DNA from: Chitinophagaceae bacterium
GTDB lineage: Bacteria > Bacteroidota > Bacteroidia > Chitinophagales > Chitinophagaceae
Assembly (NCBI GenBank): GCA_016786885.1
Contig: JAEUVO010000049.1
Span: 29,952 to 93,951, forward strand
Length of the DNA: 64,000 bases
Direction of reading: 5' to 3'
Position 1 is the stretch's first letter. Each line of letters begins with the position of its first letter. Position numbers and translations under genes: made by a program. Under the pieces are notes generated by a model. The model ran no database searches and was not told the DNA's origin. It saw only the letters and a list, made by a program, of their open reading frames with translations. Below, one piece after another: positions 25,944 through 36,901 of the stretch.

Positions 25944-27221
25944 TTATTGTTTATAAACAATCCCATCTTTCATCACAAACACCACTTTACCAAAAGCCTT
26001 TGGATCTTTTAACGGATCGCCATCTACAGCAACGATATCAGCGAGTTTTCCCACTTCTATACTTCCAAGTTTGTCTTTTTCACCCAACAGATCAGCAGCG
26101 CTGATAGTCGCTGACTTAATAGCATCCATAGGTGTCATTCCCGCTTCAATCATATAGCCAAACTCAAGCCAGTTCATTCCATGTTTATATACACCGGCGT
26201 CAGTTCCAAAAGCAATTTTAACGCCTGCCTTATAGGCTTTGGCAAATGTTTTTTGAATTTGCGGACCAGTTTCCAGTGCTTTAGGTACCACTACCGGGGG
26301 ATAATAACCCGGAATTTTCGCTGAATCGCCGACTGCTTTTCCTGCAGTGATGGTTGGCACATACCATGCGCCATGTTTTTTGAACAACTCAATTGTTTCA
26401 TCATCCATAAAAGTGCCATGCTCAATTGAGTTCACTCCAGCCCTTATTGCTCTTTTCATTCCTTCCTCACCATGGGCATGCACCGCCACTTTAAAACCGT
26501 AGTCTTTTGCTGTTTTCACAATAGCTTCAATTTCATCTTCAAAAAACTGTGGATTTTTTCCGCTTTTGGCTACACTAAGCACACCGCCGGTAGCCGTGAT
26601 TTTTATAAGGTCTGAGCCATCCTTATAGCGCTGTCTTACGGCCTGTCTGCATTCTTCAGTCCCGTTTGCCACTCCTTCAGCCGGGCCCGGATCGCCCATC
26701 AGTTCTTTTTTGTACCCATTTGTAGGATCAGCATGTCCGCCGGTTGTTGCTATCGACTTTCCCGCTGTATATACCCGGGGGCCTTTTATCAACCCTTTAT
26801 TAATAGCATTTCGTAAAGAAACATTTACACCAGAACCTCCAAGATCCCTGACAGTGGTAAAGCCAGCCATTAATGTCACATCAGCATACTTCACTGATTG
26901 AAAGGCATAATCAGCCGGGTTAAAAGTGTAGGTTTCCAGGTAGCGGTTGGGATTGGTTTCATGCTCCATATGCACATGCATATCGATCCAGCCCGGGGTA
27001 ACGGTTTTGGTTTTAAGATCGATCGTTTTATCGGAAACTCCTGCTGTAGTGAAGCCAGTCTGCACAGCAATGATCTTATTTTTCTCTACCACAATTGTCA
27101 TGTTCTTTCTGTGTTCATCAGATACACCATCAATCAGTGTGCCGCACCAGATATAGGTTTTTTGAGAAAGAAGATTGAGGGCAATCAATAATACAAGAGT
27201 AATTAGCGCAGATTTTTTCAT
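25944..27221 (-). CDS. Secreted amidohydrolase (imidazolonepropionase/prolidase-like)
   Basis: This 425-residue protein has a signal peptide (MKKSALITLVLLIALNLLSQ) and a metal-dependent amidohydrolase fold. Metal ligands are visible: HVHMEH near residue 82, AVHAHGEEGMKRAIRAGVNSIEHG for the two further His, and FGTDAGVYKHGMN with the catalytic Asp. The IDMHVHMEHETNPNRYLETYTFNPADYAFQSV region matches the group that includes periplasmic Xaa-Pro dipeptidases and related hydrolases. The substrate cannot be read. Confidence 0.85.
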   Translation of the reverse strand: MKKSALITLVLLIALNLLSQKTYIWCGTLIDGVSDEHRKNMTIVVEKNKIIAVQTGFTTAGVSDKTIDLKTKTVTPGWIDMHVHMEHETNPNRYLETYTFNPADYAFQSVKYADVTLMAGFTTVRDLGGSGVNVSLRNAINKGLIKGPRVYTAGKSIATTGGHADPTNGYKKELMGDPGPAEGVANGTEECRQAVRQRYKDGSDLIKITATGGVLSVAKSGKNPQFFEDEIEAIVKTAKDYGFKVAVHAHGEEGMKRAIRAGVNSIEHGTFMDDETIELFKKHGAWYVPTITAGKAVGDSAKIPGYYPPVVVPKALETGPQIQKTFAKAYKAGVKIAFGTDAGVYKHGMNWLEFGYMIEAGMTPMDAIKSATISAADLLGEKDKLGSIEVGKLADIVAVDGDPLKDPKAFGKVVFVMKDGIVYKQ

Positions 27222-29128
<1,907 letters not shown>

Positions 29129-29196
29129 TTGCCGGTGAGTGGTAGCCGGAAAGCAGTACGCTGAATTTCAGCAGGTGAGCTCCGGTCTGTTTACCC

Positions 29197-29204
29197 TATC
29201 TTTG
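29197..29204 (+). promoter_or_regulatory. -7 promoter box of yidC
   Basis: TATCTTTG matches TAnnTTTG exactly and is followed by CCCTC. It lies 23 bases before the yidC ATG, and no -33 TTG is evident. Confidence 0.55.
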
Positions 29205-29227
29205 CCCTCTTTAAATTTTTTCTGAGA

Positions 29228-31087
29228 ATGAAGTTTGATCGTAATACCGTTATCGGCTTTGTGGTATTAGCCGCTCTTTTCTTTGGCTATTTTTATTACA
29301 CTAACCAGGAACAGACAGCCTATCGTAAACAAAAAGCGAAGGAGCAATTGGTGGCAGATTCTATCAGGAATGCCAACAAGCCGCCAGTTGATACACTGGC
29401 ACAAAAGATTGATTCAGCCCGGGCTGATACAATCCGGAAACTAGCCAATGCCGGTGGTTTCAAAGATGCGGCAAATGGTTCTGAGCAACTGGTATATGCC
29501 GAAAATGAGTTAATGAGAATCACTTTTACCAGCAAAGGCGGCCAGGTTAAAAAAGTGGAACTAAAAGGGTTTAAAGGCCTAGACAGTAATCTGCTGCGAT
29601 TAGCAGCATCTGATTTCGACAAAATCAGTTATCCGATCAATACTGCTGCTAATCAAAGTGCACAAACAGCTGATCTTTATTTCTCAAAGATTGATTCTAC
29701 GAAAAATGCAGATGGCAGTAAGAGTATTTTGTTCACATTAAACTCATCAGATAGTATAGCTTCTTCTGCCATCACACACAAGTTTACTATTAAGCCAAAT
29801 GAGTACATGGTTGATTTTAATGTGGAGCTTATTGGCGCTGATAAATTGCTGACACAGGGAAATATGAACTTATCCTGGCAGTATGCAGCAGCACAGCAGG
29901 AATCAGACATTGATTTTGAAAAGCAAAATACCCAAGTTGGATATGTAGAAGATGGCAGCTTTGATTATCATACAATAGGACGTAAAAGCAGTAAGGATTT
30001 TGATGAACCCGTAAACTGGATTGGTGTAAGGCAACGTTTCTTTTTTACAATACTTCTAGCTAAAAATAATTTTTCGTCTGGTAAGATGGAATGGACGATG
30101 CCGCCTGATTCTGCCAAAACTTTAGTCCGCTCCACTGCTAATATGAAAGTGCAATTACCCGTTGCAACAACTTCTAAAGCAGACTTTAGTATTTATTATG
30201 GTCCGTCCGATTATCATATTTTGAAACGCTATGGTCTTAAGTTTGAGAAGCTGGTGAATCTCGGGCAAGGTATGTATGCATTCGTAAGGCCGCTGAACAA
30301 GTTTGTCATACTCCCGATTTTTGATTTTATGAGGAGTTTAAGTGGCAGTAGTTTGGGTCTTGCCATTGCGCTGCTTACTTTATTTATTCGCCTTTTGATT
30401 TCTCCGCTTACTTATTCTAGTTATTTAAGCGGGGCAAAAATGAAGGCACTGCGTCCTGAAATTGCAAAACTGAGGGAAAAGCTTGGTGGAGATCAGCAGG
30501 CAATGAGCATGGAACAAATGAAGCTCTTCCGGGAAGCTGGTGTTAATCCACTTGGTGGTTGTATACCTGCTTTATTACAAATTCCGATCTTCTTTGCTTT
30601 ATTCAGTTTCTTTAATTCTGAAGTTAGTCTGCGTGGAGCAGAATTTCTCTGGGCAAATGACCTGGCGGCTTATGATGATCCTATAAAATTTGGATTCAAT
30701 ATCCCTTTACTTGGCAGTCACCTGAGTTTATTCAACGTTACTGCGGCCGCTACCAGTTTCCTTATTTCCTGGTATAGCATGAGTATGACACCGGATCAGA
30801 GCAACCCGGTTATGAAGTACTTGCCATATATTTTTCCAGTATTCCTGTTATTTTTCTTTAACAAGCTTCCATCAGCATTGACCTGGTATTATACAGTTTC
30901 AAACGTAGTTACACTGGCCTTACAGTTTGTGATTCAGAATTATATTATTGATCATGACAAGATTCTGGCAAAAATCGAGGAGAACCGGAAAAAACCAAAA
31001 ACGAAATCCAAGTGGCAGGAAAGAATGGAACAAATGCAGGAGCAGCAAAAAAGAATGAAAGAAATGCAGCAGAAGAATAAACGCTGA
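29228..31087 (+). CDS. yidC: Membrane protein insertase YidC
   Basis: This 619-residue inner-membrane protein has the Gram-negative layout. An N-terminal helix (TVIGFVVLAALFFGYFYY) comes first, then a large periplasmic beta domain (about 60-350). The conserved five-helix insertase core follows, with SPLTYSSYLSGAKMKALRPEIAKLREKLG, the FREAGVNPLGGCIPALLQIPIFFALFSFF block and NKLPSALTWYYTVSN. The C-terminus is basic and Met/Gln-rich (MQEQQKRMKEMQQKNKR). It inserts membrane proteins alone or with SecYEG and partners with the SRP pathway. A strong terminator follows. Confidence 0.97.
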   Translation: MKFDRNTVIGFVVLAALFFGYFYYTNQEQTAYRKQKAKEQLVADSIRNANKPPVDTLAQKIDSARADTIRKLANAGGFKDAANGSEQLVYAENELMRITFTSKGGQVKKVELKGFKGLDSNLLRLAASDFDKISYPINTAANQSAQTADLYFSKIDSTKNADGSKSILFTLNSSDSIASSAITHKFTIKPNEYMVDFNVELIGADKLLTQGNMNLSWQYAAAQQESDIDFEKQNTQVGYVEDGSFDYHTIGRKSSKDFDEPVNWIGVRQRFFFTILLAKNNFSSGKMEWTMPPDSAKTLVRSTANMKVQLPVATTSKADFSIYYGPSDYHILKRYGLKFEKLVNLGQGMYAFVRPLNKFVILPIFDFMRSLSGSSLGLAIALLTLFIRLLISPLTYSSYLSGAKMKALRPEIAKLREKLGGDQQAMSMEQMKLFREAGVNPLGGCIPALLQIPIFFALFSFFNSEVSLRGAEFLWANDLAAYDDPIKFGFNIPLLGSHLSLFNVTAAATSFLISWYSMSMTPDQSNPVMKYLPYIFPVFLLFFFNKLPSALTWYYTVSNVVTLALQFVIQNYIIDHDKILAKIEENRKKPKTKSKWQERMEQMQEQQKRMKEMQQKNKR

Positions 31088-31113
31088 TTTTTAGTTAAAA
31101 TATTCATAAGAAG

Positions 31114-31147
31114 AACCGGGTCTTGCCTTTGATGACCCGGTTTTTTT
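31114..31147 (+). terminator. Terminator after yidC
   Basis: A perfect 9-base stem (AACCGGGTC / GACCCGGTT) with an 11-base loop is followed by a T-run. Confidence 0.82.
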
Positions 31148-31209
31148 ATTTAAGCAACTTATTAGCTAAATTGGCACGTCTTTTATTATATACTAACTGT
31201 ACTAAGACA

Positions 31210-31872
31210 ATGAAAAAGATATATAACATATTCGCTGTATTTTTCTTACTGCTAGCTTCTTTTGAACTGCAGGCACAAAGGAGATTGACGGAAGCTACTA
31301 TCTCGTATGATATTGTGATTAATACCAGCAACAAGACGCCCCAGGCTGCCGACCTGCTGGACGGTGCTACCAGTGTCATCTACCTGAAGGGGAATTCCAG
31401 TCGCTCTGATATGATTAGTTCACTGGGTACACAAGCAACTATAGTAGATGGTAAAACAGGCGATGTAACAGTGCTTAAGGAATACGGAGAGCAAAAGTAT
31501 ATGATTCAAATGACTAGGGATAACTGGAAAGAATCAAACAAAAAATATGAGGGAATAACATTCTCCTATGCAGAAGAGTACAAAACAATTGCAGGGTATA
31601 ATTGTCAGAAAGCAATTGGCACACTTACTGATGGAAGCACTTTCAATGTTTATTTTACCAAAGACCTGGTACCAGTAAATAAGGATTTTCAGTACCTGAA
31701 TAAGAACCTCCCTGGTCTTGCTATGCAGTATGAAGCATCTCTTGGTACTATGCTGGTTACTTATACGGTCTCAAGTATCAATTTCAATCCGGTGCAGCAG
31801 GCAAAATTTGATCTGCCCAAGTCCGGGTACAGGGTAATGACCTATGAAGAAAGCAAAGGGGGGAGAAATTAG
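31210..31872 (+). CDS. GLPGLI/DUF4412-like secreted protein
   Basis: This protein of about 220 residues starts at ATG 31210 with a signal peptide (MKKIYNIFAVFFLLLASFELQAQ); the open frame extends further upstream without support. The mature part has the YNCQKAIGTL and YFTKDLVPVNKDFQYLNKNLPGLAMQYE segments, the latter in the position of the GLPGLI motif of the Bacteroidota GLPGLI family. The family is beta-rich and probably periplasmic or outer-membrane associated; function is unknown. It overlaps the convergent small gene by 4 bases. Confidence 0.75.
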   Translation: MKKIYNIFAVFFLLLASFELQAQRRLTEATISYDIVINTSNKTPQAADLLDGATSVIYLKGNSSRSDMISSLGTQATIVDGKTGDVTVLKEYGEQKYMIQMTRDNWKESNKKYEGITFSYAEEYKTIAGYNCQKAIGTLTDGSTFNVYFTKDLVPVNKDFQYLNKNLPGLAMQYEASLGTMLVTYTVSSINFNPVQQAKFDLPKSGYRVMTYEESKGGRN

Positions 31873-32240
31873 TTTCTCTTAAGCTGGCGATTGCCGATAT
31901 CTATCTTAACATTATTAAGAATAACTTTTTTCTTAAGAGGGACAATGAAAGTTGTTTTACCTTTTTGAACAGTAACGACAGTGTTGAGGCGGATATATTT
32001 TCTCTCGTTCTCTGTATTAATAACATTATTGCCCCGATAATTGTAGCCTGAGCGAAGAGAGAACGAACCAGGTTTGGTGGCAGTTTTATTTGAGAGCAAA
32101 GATTTTTTTGGGAGGTCTGATTTTTTGTTACCATCACCCAAGGTGGCAAAAGCACCTGCGAAACTGCAAGCAAGCAAAATAATTGCTGCTAACAATTTTG
32201 CACTGTTCTTCCATAATATGGTCAGTATGGGCTGTTTCAT
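31869..32240 (-). CDS. Hypothetical exported protein, 123 aa
   Basis: The N-terminus is hydrophobic (LAAIILLACSFAGAFA) and fits a signal peptide or anchor. The rest is Lys/Asn-rich, ending in a basic strand-rich segment (TVVTVQKGKTTFIVPLKKKVILNNVKI). I recognise no family. The ATG start, signal-like start and position just after a convergent gene support a real gene, but with modest confidence. Confidence 0.5.
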   Translation of the reverse strand: MKQPILTILWKNSAKLLAAIILLACSFAGAFATLGDGNKKSDLPKKSLLSNKTATKPGSFSLRSGYNYRGNNVINTENERKYIRLNTVVTVQKGKTTFIVPLKKKVILNNVKIDIGNRQLKRN

Positions 32241-32503
32241 CGCTTACAAAAATAAAGACAAAAAGGAATATAAAAAAAACCGTTCGTCCAGAACTTTAGT
32301 ACTTCATTAACGCAGAAGATGTCAAAATGTTACATCCAGGTCCACGAAAAATCCGGTATTTTGCACATATGGGGAAAACTACTCCCTTTTTTAGCCAGTT
32401 TTTTTAGCTTAACTTGTTGGAAATAACAGAATTCAGGGGGCAAAGGGATTTTGCTGTCTGACAGGCTCTTTAAAAAGGTTTGCTCACTAAATGACCGGAA
32501 CTC
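32241..32503. other. Divergent intergenic region, no gene
   Basis: These 263 A/T-rich bases lie between divergent genes and hold no ORF, RNA or clear hairpin. The only promoter-like features are near matches to the -7 box. Confidence 0.45.
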
Positions 32504-33925
32504 ATGCAAGAAAATCCTTACCGGGAAGACAGGGAACTGATACGGGAACTGCTCAGACAATACGAAAATCTTAAAAATGGCCACAGCCATTCATTTATAG
32601 AAGAAGACGCCTTCGAAAAGATCATAGATCATTATCAGGAAAGGGAAGACCTCGTCAGGGCCATGGAAGCTGCTGAAATTGGTAGTGAACAATTCCCATA
32701 TTCATCACTTTTACTGATAAAGAAGGCAGATATTTTACTGGCTTATCGTCGGTACAAAGAAGCCCTGGATGTCTTAGAACAGGCATCACTTTTAGACAGT
32801 ACTGATATTAACCTTTATATTCTCAAAACCGATGCATACCTGGCATTAGACCAACAGGAAAAAGCAGTTATCCTCCTTGAAGAGGCGCTTTCCCTTTTTG
32901 AAGGAGAGGAGAGAATTGAACTCTTGTTTGAGTTGGCAGATGTTTATGATGATTATGAAGATTTCGATAAAGTATTTGATTGCCTTAAGCTTATCCTTGA
33001 GGATGATCCTAATAATGAAGAGGCATTATACAAGATATGCTTCTGGACTGACTTTACCGGCCGTAATGAAGAAGGAATAAGACTGCATCAAAGCATAATT
33101 GATGAGTATCCTTATAATGAATTAGCCTGGTTTAACCTGGCAGCTGCATACCAGGGATTGAAATTATATGAGAAGGCTATTGATGCATACAAGTATGCTA
33201 TTACAATAGAAGAGAAATTTGACTATGCCTACCGGAATATGGGAGACGCATATATCCGTTTAAGGAAGTACAAAGAAGCAATAGAAGCTTTGGAAAAAGT
33301 AAATGAACTGGCAAAGCCGGAAGATGTGATTTTTGAGGCTATTGGTTATTGCTATGAGAGGATGAAGAATCATGCACAGGCCAGGTTCTATTATCGCAAA
33401 GCATCACACCTGAGGCAGGATGACAGTAAGCTATTTTACAAAATTGCCTGTACTTATTATAATGAAGGAAATTGGGCGGCATGTATCAAACAGTTGGAAA
33501 CTGCCCTAAAGATTCATCGCCTGCAACCGGAGTATAACCTCCTGGCAGGGGAGTGTAAAATACAATTGGGTTTATTCAAAGATGCAATACAGTATTTTAC
33601 AAATGCAGTGCGGCTTCGCCCAAAAAATGCCGGGGGATGGGAGGCATTAATACGTTGTTTGTATAAAGCAGGGTTCTACGAAGAGGCATTGGAACAAACA
33701 CAATCTGCCTTATATGCCACTAACAGCAAACCTCTGTTTATTTTTTATAAGGCTGCAGTTCTATTTGCAACAGTAAAGGCAAAGGAAGCTATTATACAAC
33801 TTGAATTGGCGATGGAGAAAGCTCCGAGATTATTAAAGAAGTTTGTAGAGTTGAACCCGGCTATTCTTCAAAATCAACAGGTAGTTGATCTGCTGGCAAG
33901 ATTTAAAAGAAATAAATCCATTTGA
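32504..33925 (+). CDS. Tetratricopeptide repeat protein, 473 aa
   Basis: This cytoplasmic-looking protein is built almost wholly of TPR-like helix pairs: about twelve repeats with the usual small-residue and aromatic pattern (for example AWFNLAAAYQGLKLYEKAIDAYKYAI and YRNMGDAYIRLRKYKEAIEALEKV). It has no signal peptide and no extra domain. TPR proteins act as scaffolds; the partner is unknown. It is followed within 100 bases by comA, which has its own -7 box, so the two may be transcribed separately. Confidence 0.88.
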   Translation: MQENPYREDRELIRELLRQYENLKNGHSHSFIEEDAFEKIIDHYQEREDLVRAMEAAEIGSEQFPYSSLLLIKKADILLAYRRYKEALDVLEQASLLDSTDINLYILKTDAYLALDQQEKAVILLEEALSLFEGEERIELLFELADVYDDYEDFDKVFDCLKLILEDDPNNEEALYKICFWTDFTGRNEEGIRLHQSIIDEYPYNELAWFNLAAAYQGLKLYEKAIDAYKYAITIEEKFDYAYRNMGDAYIRLRKYKEAIEALEKVNELAKPEDVIFEAIGYCYERMKNHAQARFYYRKASHLRQDDSKLFYKIACTYYNEGNWAACIKQLETALKIHRLQPEYNLLAGECKIQLGLFKDAIQYFTNAVRLRPKNAGGWEALIRCLYKAGFYEEALEQTQSALYATNSKPLFIFYKAAVLFATVKAKEAIIQLELAMEKAPRLLKKFVELNPAILQNQQVVDLLARFKRNKSI

Positions 33926-33972
33926 CGGGTTTTAAGGTATTTGGAATCATCATTTCTCTGGTCATTCTTCCC

Positions 33973-33980
33973 TATTTTTG
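33973..33980 (+). promoter_or_regulatory. -7 promoter box of comA-aroE
   Basis: TATTTTTG matches TAnnTTTG exactly and is followed by CCGCC. It is 40 bases before the comA ATG, with no good -33 box. Confidence 0.5.
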
Positions 33981-34020
33981 CCGCCATTACAATTAGCTAT
34001 TACATTCAAATAGTATAACT

Positions 34021-34794
34021 ATGAATTTTAATTTATCTCAGATACCTGACAGAAAGCAAAAACCAAGACAGTCTGGCCTTACTATGGTAATGGATAAGGG
34101 CTTGAGTATAGAGGAAGCAAAAAACTTTTTGAGCGTTTCGCATCCGCATGTAGATATTGTAAAGCTTGGGTTTGGCACTTCTTTCGTTACACCAAACCTG
34201 AGAGAAAAACTTGAAGTATACCGTGCATATGATATTCCTGTTTATTTTGGAGGAACACTGTTTGAAGCATTTCTTATCCGCAACCAGTTTGAGGACTATA
34301 TAAGAGTATGTAAGGATTATGGAATTACATATATGGAGGTAAGTGATGGTTCTATAACTATTCCCCATGCCGAGAAATGCGGATACATAGAAAAACTAAC
34401 CAAGCACGGTACGGTGCTTAGCGAAGTGGGCAGCAAGGATGCAGCACATATCATTCCTCCCTATAAATGGATTGAGTTGATGAAAGCAGAATTGGAAGCA
34501 GGTTCCAGTTATGTGATTGCTGAAGCCAGGGAAGCAGGAAATGTTGGTATCTATCGTGGCAGTGGAGAAGTAAGAGAAGGCCTGGTACAGGAAATCCTGA
34601 CCCAGATACCGGCGGAAAAGATCATATGGGAGGCTCCGCAAAAAGCACAACAGTTATACTTTATCGAATTGGTTGGTTGTAATGCTAATCTTGGCAATAT
34701 TGCACCTACAGAAGTAATACCACTCGAAGCAATGCGAATCGGGCTTCGGGGTGATACATTCAATTTGTATCTCGATAAAAAAGAGACCGTCTGA
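34021..34794 (+). CDS. comA: Phosphosulfolactate synthase-like protein (ComA)
   Basis: This 257-residue TIM-barrel protein belongs to the ComA family. In methanogens ComA adds sulfite to phosphoenolpyruvate to give phosphosulfolactate for coenzyme M. Family blocks are GLTMVMDKGLSIEEAKNFL, HVDIVKLGFGTS, GGTLFEAFLIRNQ, YMEVSDGSI and VIAEAREAGNVGIYR. Bacteroidota do not make coenzyme M, so the physiological role is open; a sulfonate-related role (for example sulfonolipids) is only speculation. Its TGA overlaps the aroE ATG by one base, so the two are translationally coupled. Confidence 0.88.
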   Translation: MNFNLSQIPDRKQKPRQSGLTMVMDKGLSIEEAKNFLSVSHPHVDIVKLGFGTSFVTPNLREKLEVYRAYDIPVYFGGTLFEAFLIRNQFEDYIRVCKDYGITYMEVSDGSITIPHAEKCGYIEKLTKHGTVLSEVGSKDAAHIIPPYKWIELMKAELEAGSSYVIAEAREAGNVGIYRGSGEVREGLVQEILTQIPAEKIIWEAPQKAQQLYFIELVGCNANLGNIAPTEVIPLEAMRIGLRGDTFNLYLDKKETV

Positions 34795-35537
34795 TGAGGC
34801 TTTTTGGACTGATTGGTTATCCATTATCACATTCTTTCTCTAAAAAGTATTTTTCTGAGAAGTTTGAGAAAGATGGATTAGTGGATTGCAGGTATGAGCT
34901 ATTTCCCATTAAATCAATACATGAATTACCTCAGTTACTTAGAGACAATCCCGGACTTGAGGGGCTCAATGTAACTATACCATACAAGAAACAGGTACTT
35001 CCTTTTTTAAATTCTTCTGAGATTCCATCAGGTTTGGAGGCATGCAACTGCATAAGTATTAAAAATGGGAACCTGGTTGGTTATAATACTGATGCAATAG
35101 GATTTGAAAAAAGCCTGTTACCTTATCTTAGACCATATCACACAGATGCGCTGATACTGGGGAGTGGAGGGGCAACGGAAGCAATAGTATATGTATTGAA
35201 AAGGCTGGGAATAAAATATAGTGTTGTAAGTCGGAAAATGAAGACAGGTTCTGCATTTATCTATGAGGAGCTTAATGAAGACATTATAAATCAACATAAA
35301 TTAATTATTAATACCACACCCCTGGGGATGTATCCTGCAACTAATATTTGCCCAGCTATCCCTTATGATCATATTTCAAGCCAGCATTTATTATTTGATC
35401 TTACTTATAATCCTGCCAAAACATTATTCCTTCAGAAAGGAGAAGAAAGAGGAGCCACAATAATAAATGGCCAGGAAATGCTTTTGATACAGGCAGAAGA
35501 AAGCTGGAATATCTGGAATAAGAATTCAACGATGTAG
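34794..35537 (+). CDS. aroE: Shikimate dehydrogenase
   Basis: This 247-residue enzyme reduces 3-dehydroshikimate in aromatic amino acid synthesis. The shikimate-binding GLIGYPLSHSFS start, LNVTIPYKK with the catalytic K65, GYNTDAIGFEKSL, the NADP-binding ILGSGGATEAI motif and the C-terminal DLTYNPAKTLFLQKGEERGATIINGQEMLLIQAEESWNIW are all in order. It is coupled to comA by a one-base overlap. The 3' end overlaps the convergent thioesterase gene by 12 bases. Confidence 0.94.
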   Translation: MRLFGLIGYPLSHSFSKKYFSEKFEKDGLVDCRYELFPIKSIHELPQLLRDNPGLEGLNVTIPYKKQVLPFLNSSEIPSGLEACNCISIKNGNLVGYNTDAIGFEKSLLPYLRPYHTDALILGSGGATEAIVYVLKRLGIKYSVVSRKMKTGSAFIYEELNEDIINQHKLIINTTPLGMYPATNICPAIPYDHISSQHLLFDLTYNPAKTLFLQKGEERGATIINGQEMLLIQAEESWNIWNKNSTM

Positions 35538-35957
35538 GCTTTCTTTGGCTTCCTCCGGTATGGGGATTATTTTTTTCTTTTCATAATCATAGCAGATCAT
35601 ACCTGTTTTTGCAGTAGCTATCAACCTTCTTATGCCTTCAGTTTCTTTTTCGAGTTTGTAATACAGTTCAAATCCGATTTTAGATATGTCCCCTGCGGTT
35701 ACTGATGCAAGCACTGTATCGCCATAAAACAATTCGTTCTTAAATTCAATAGCTGCATCAGCCATGATCATCCCTTTGCCATCAAAGTCCATTTCACTAT
35801 ACCCCAGATTTTTGAGGAAGCGTATCCTTGCTTCATGGATAATAGATAGTATAGTGTCGTTACCAACATGACCGCCATAGTTGACATCTGTAATGCGTAC
35901 GGGTATTTCACATGAGAAAGAGAATGTTTCCGGCAATTCAAGTTTTATTCTTGCCAT
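35526..35957 (-). CDS. Hotdog-fold acyl-CoA thioesterase
   Basis: This 143-residue protein starts at ATG 35957 (MARIKLELPE), 5 codons inside a longer frame. The YbgC/4-hydroxybenzoyl-CoA thioesterase-like RITDVNYGGHVGNDTILSIIHEARIRFL motif has the catalytic Asp and the conserved His/Asn. A hotdog core follows (ELFYGDTVLASVTAGDISKIGFELYYKLE). The likely substrates are acyl-CoA or aromatic acyl-CoA thioesters. It is the last gene of a minus-strand run that starts with the gene at 38662. Confidence 0.85.
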   Translation of the reverse strand: MARIKLELPETFSFSCEIPVRITDVNYGGHVGNDTILSIIHEARIRFLKNLGYSEMDFDGKGMIMADAAIEFKNELFYGDTVLASVTAGDISKIGFELYYKLEKETEGIRRLIATAKTGMICYDYEKKKIIPIPEEAKESLHR

Positions 35958-35992
35958 GCAATTTCGTTTCAATAAAATTAAGAAAACAAGTA

Positions 35993-36901
35993 CTACTGGT
36001 GATTGTTATCTTGTAATGAGTTTACAAGATGAAGAATGTCCATGAAGCTTTCAGAGGAATGTCCTAATGAGGAGGCAACTATTTTTTCTCTCCATTTCTT
36101 TAATTGATCTTTACATTGCTGGTCATCAGCCTCTCCGGATATACAACAGATCATATCACTCAGCTTTTTAGACATGCGGATGATATTTCCTTCAGGTGTT
36201 ATTAGTGTGATGTAACGATCCGCCAGTGATTCTTCTGCCGGGGCTGTTGCTTCTATATCGAGGCCTCTTGTTGTCCCTGTCGGATTATTACCAGAAGCGA
36301 AATAAAAATTAGAAATATCTCTGGTTATATTCCTGGCCGTAATATCCAACCTAGCATATGTCTTTTTACTGGCTTCAAGGGCAGCATCATTTCTTGCATC
36401 GTCGGATGCTGCAGCTATATTGTCAAGAAGGCCATTTAATTTTTCGGTTGTTAAAGTAGCTGACGCATTTTCATGAGGCGGAGAAACAGTCTCTTTCATT
36501 GAGATATTAGTCTCTTCTCTTTTGGTTTGTAAAATTTTTATTGCCGCAAATGAAATGAAACCTATCAGGACAGCGGCGGCTGCATAACGAAAGAAAGGAA
36601 TAATCTTTTTTGGTTTAGTTGCTGCAGCTTCGTTGGTAAAAGCTGATTGTACTTTTGGCCAGGCAGTTGCTGGTGGGGTTACTTCAATATTATAGAGTTT
36701 GCCAGCAATAGCCGACTCTTCCAGCTCCGAAGCAATCTTTGACCAGGTTGTTGCAGGAGGAACAACCTCAGCAAGAAACAATTTAGTGGATAAAATTTTT
36801 GTACTGGCGGTTTCATCCAGTTCTGCTGCAATACGGTCCCAGACCCTCACAGGGGGAGTTACTTCATTATTGTAAATTTTATCGCGGAAACTGTTTTTCA
36901 T
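35993..36901 (-). CDS. Anti-sigma-like membrane protein with three EVxPPxxxW repeats
   Basis: This 302-residue protein has one membrane helix near residues 103-124 (FFRYAAAAVLIGFISFAAIKIL). Before it, the cytoplasmic part has three copies of a repeat of the form K-(I/L)-(Y/F)-x-x-E-V-x-P-P-x-x-x-W-x-x-(I/V): Glu at 13, 45 and 73, Pro-Pro at 16-17, 48-49 and 76-77, Trp at 21, 53 and 81. The part after the helix is periplasmic and includes cysteines (DMICCISGEADDQQC). It starts 4 bases inside the ECF sigma gene, so it is very likely its anti-sigma partner. No zinc-binding anti-sigma motif is seen. Confidence 0.75.
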   Translation of the reverse strand: MKNSFRDKIYNNEVTPPVRVWDRIAAELDETASTKILSTKLFLAEVVPPATTWSKIASELEESAIAGKLYNIEVTPPATAWPKVQSAFTNEAAATKPKKIIPFFRYAAAAVLIGFISFAAIKILQTKREETNISMKETVSPPHENASATLTTEKLNGLLDNIAAASDDARNDAALEASKKTYARLDITARNITRDISNFYFASGNNPTGTTRGLDIEATAPAEESLADRYITLITPEGNIIRMSKKLSDMICCISGEADDQQCKDQLKKWREKIVASSLGHSSESFMDILHLVNSLQDNNHQ

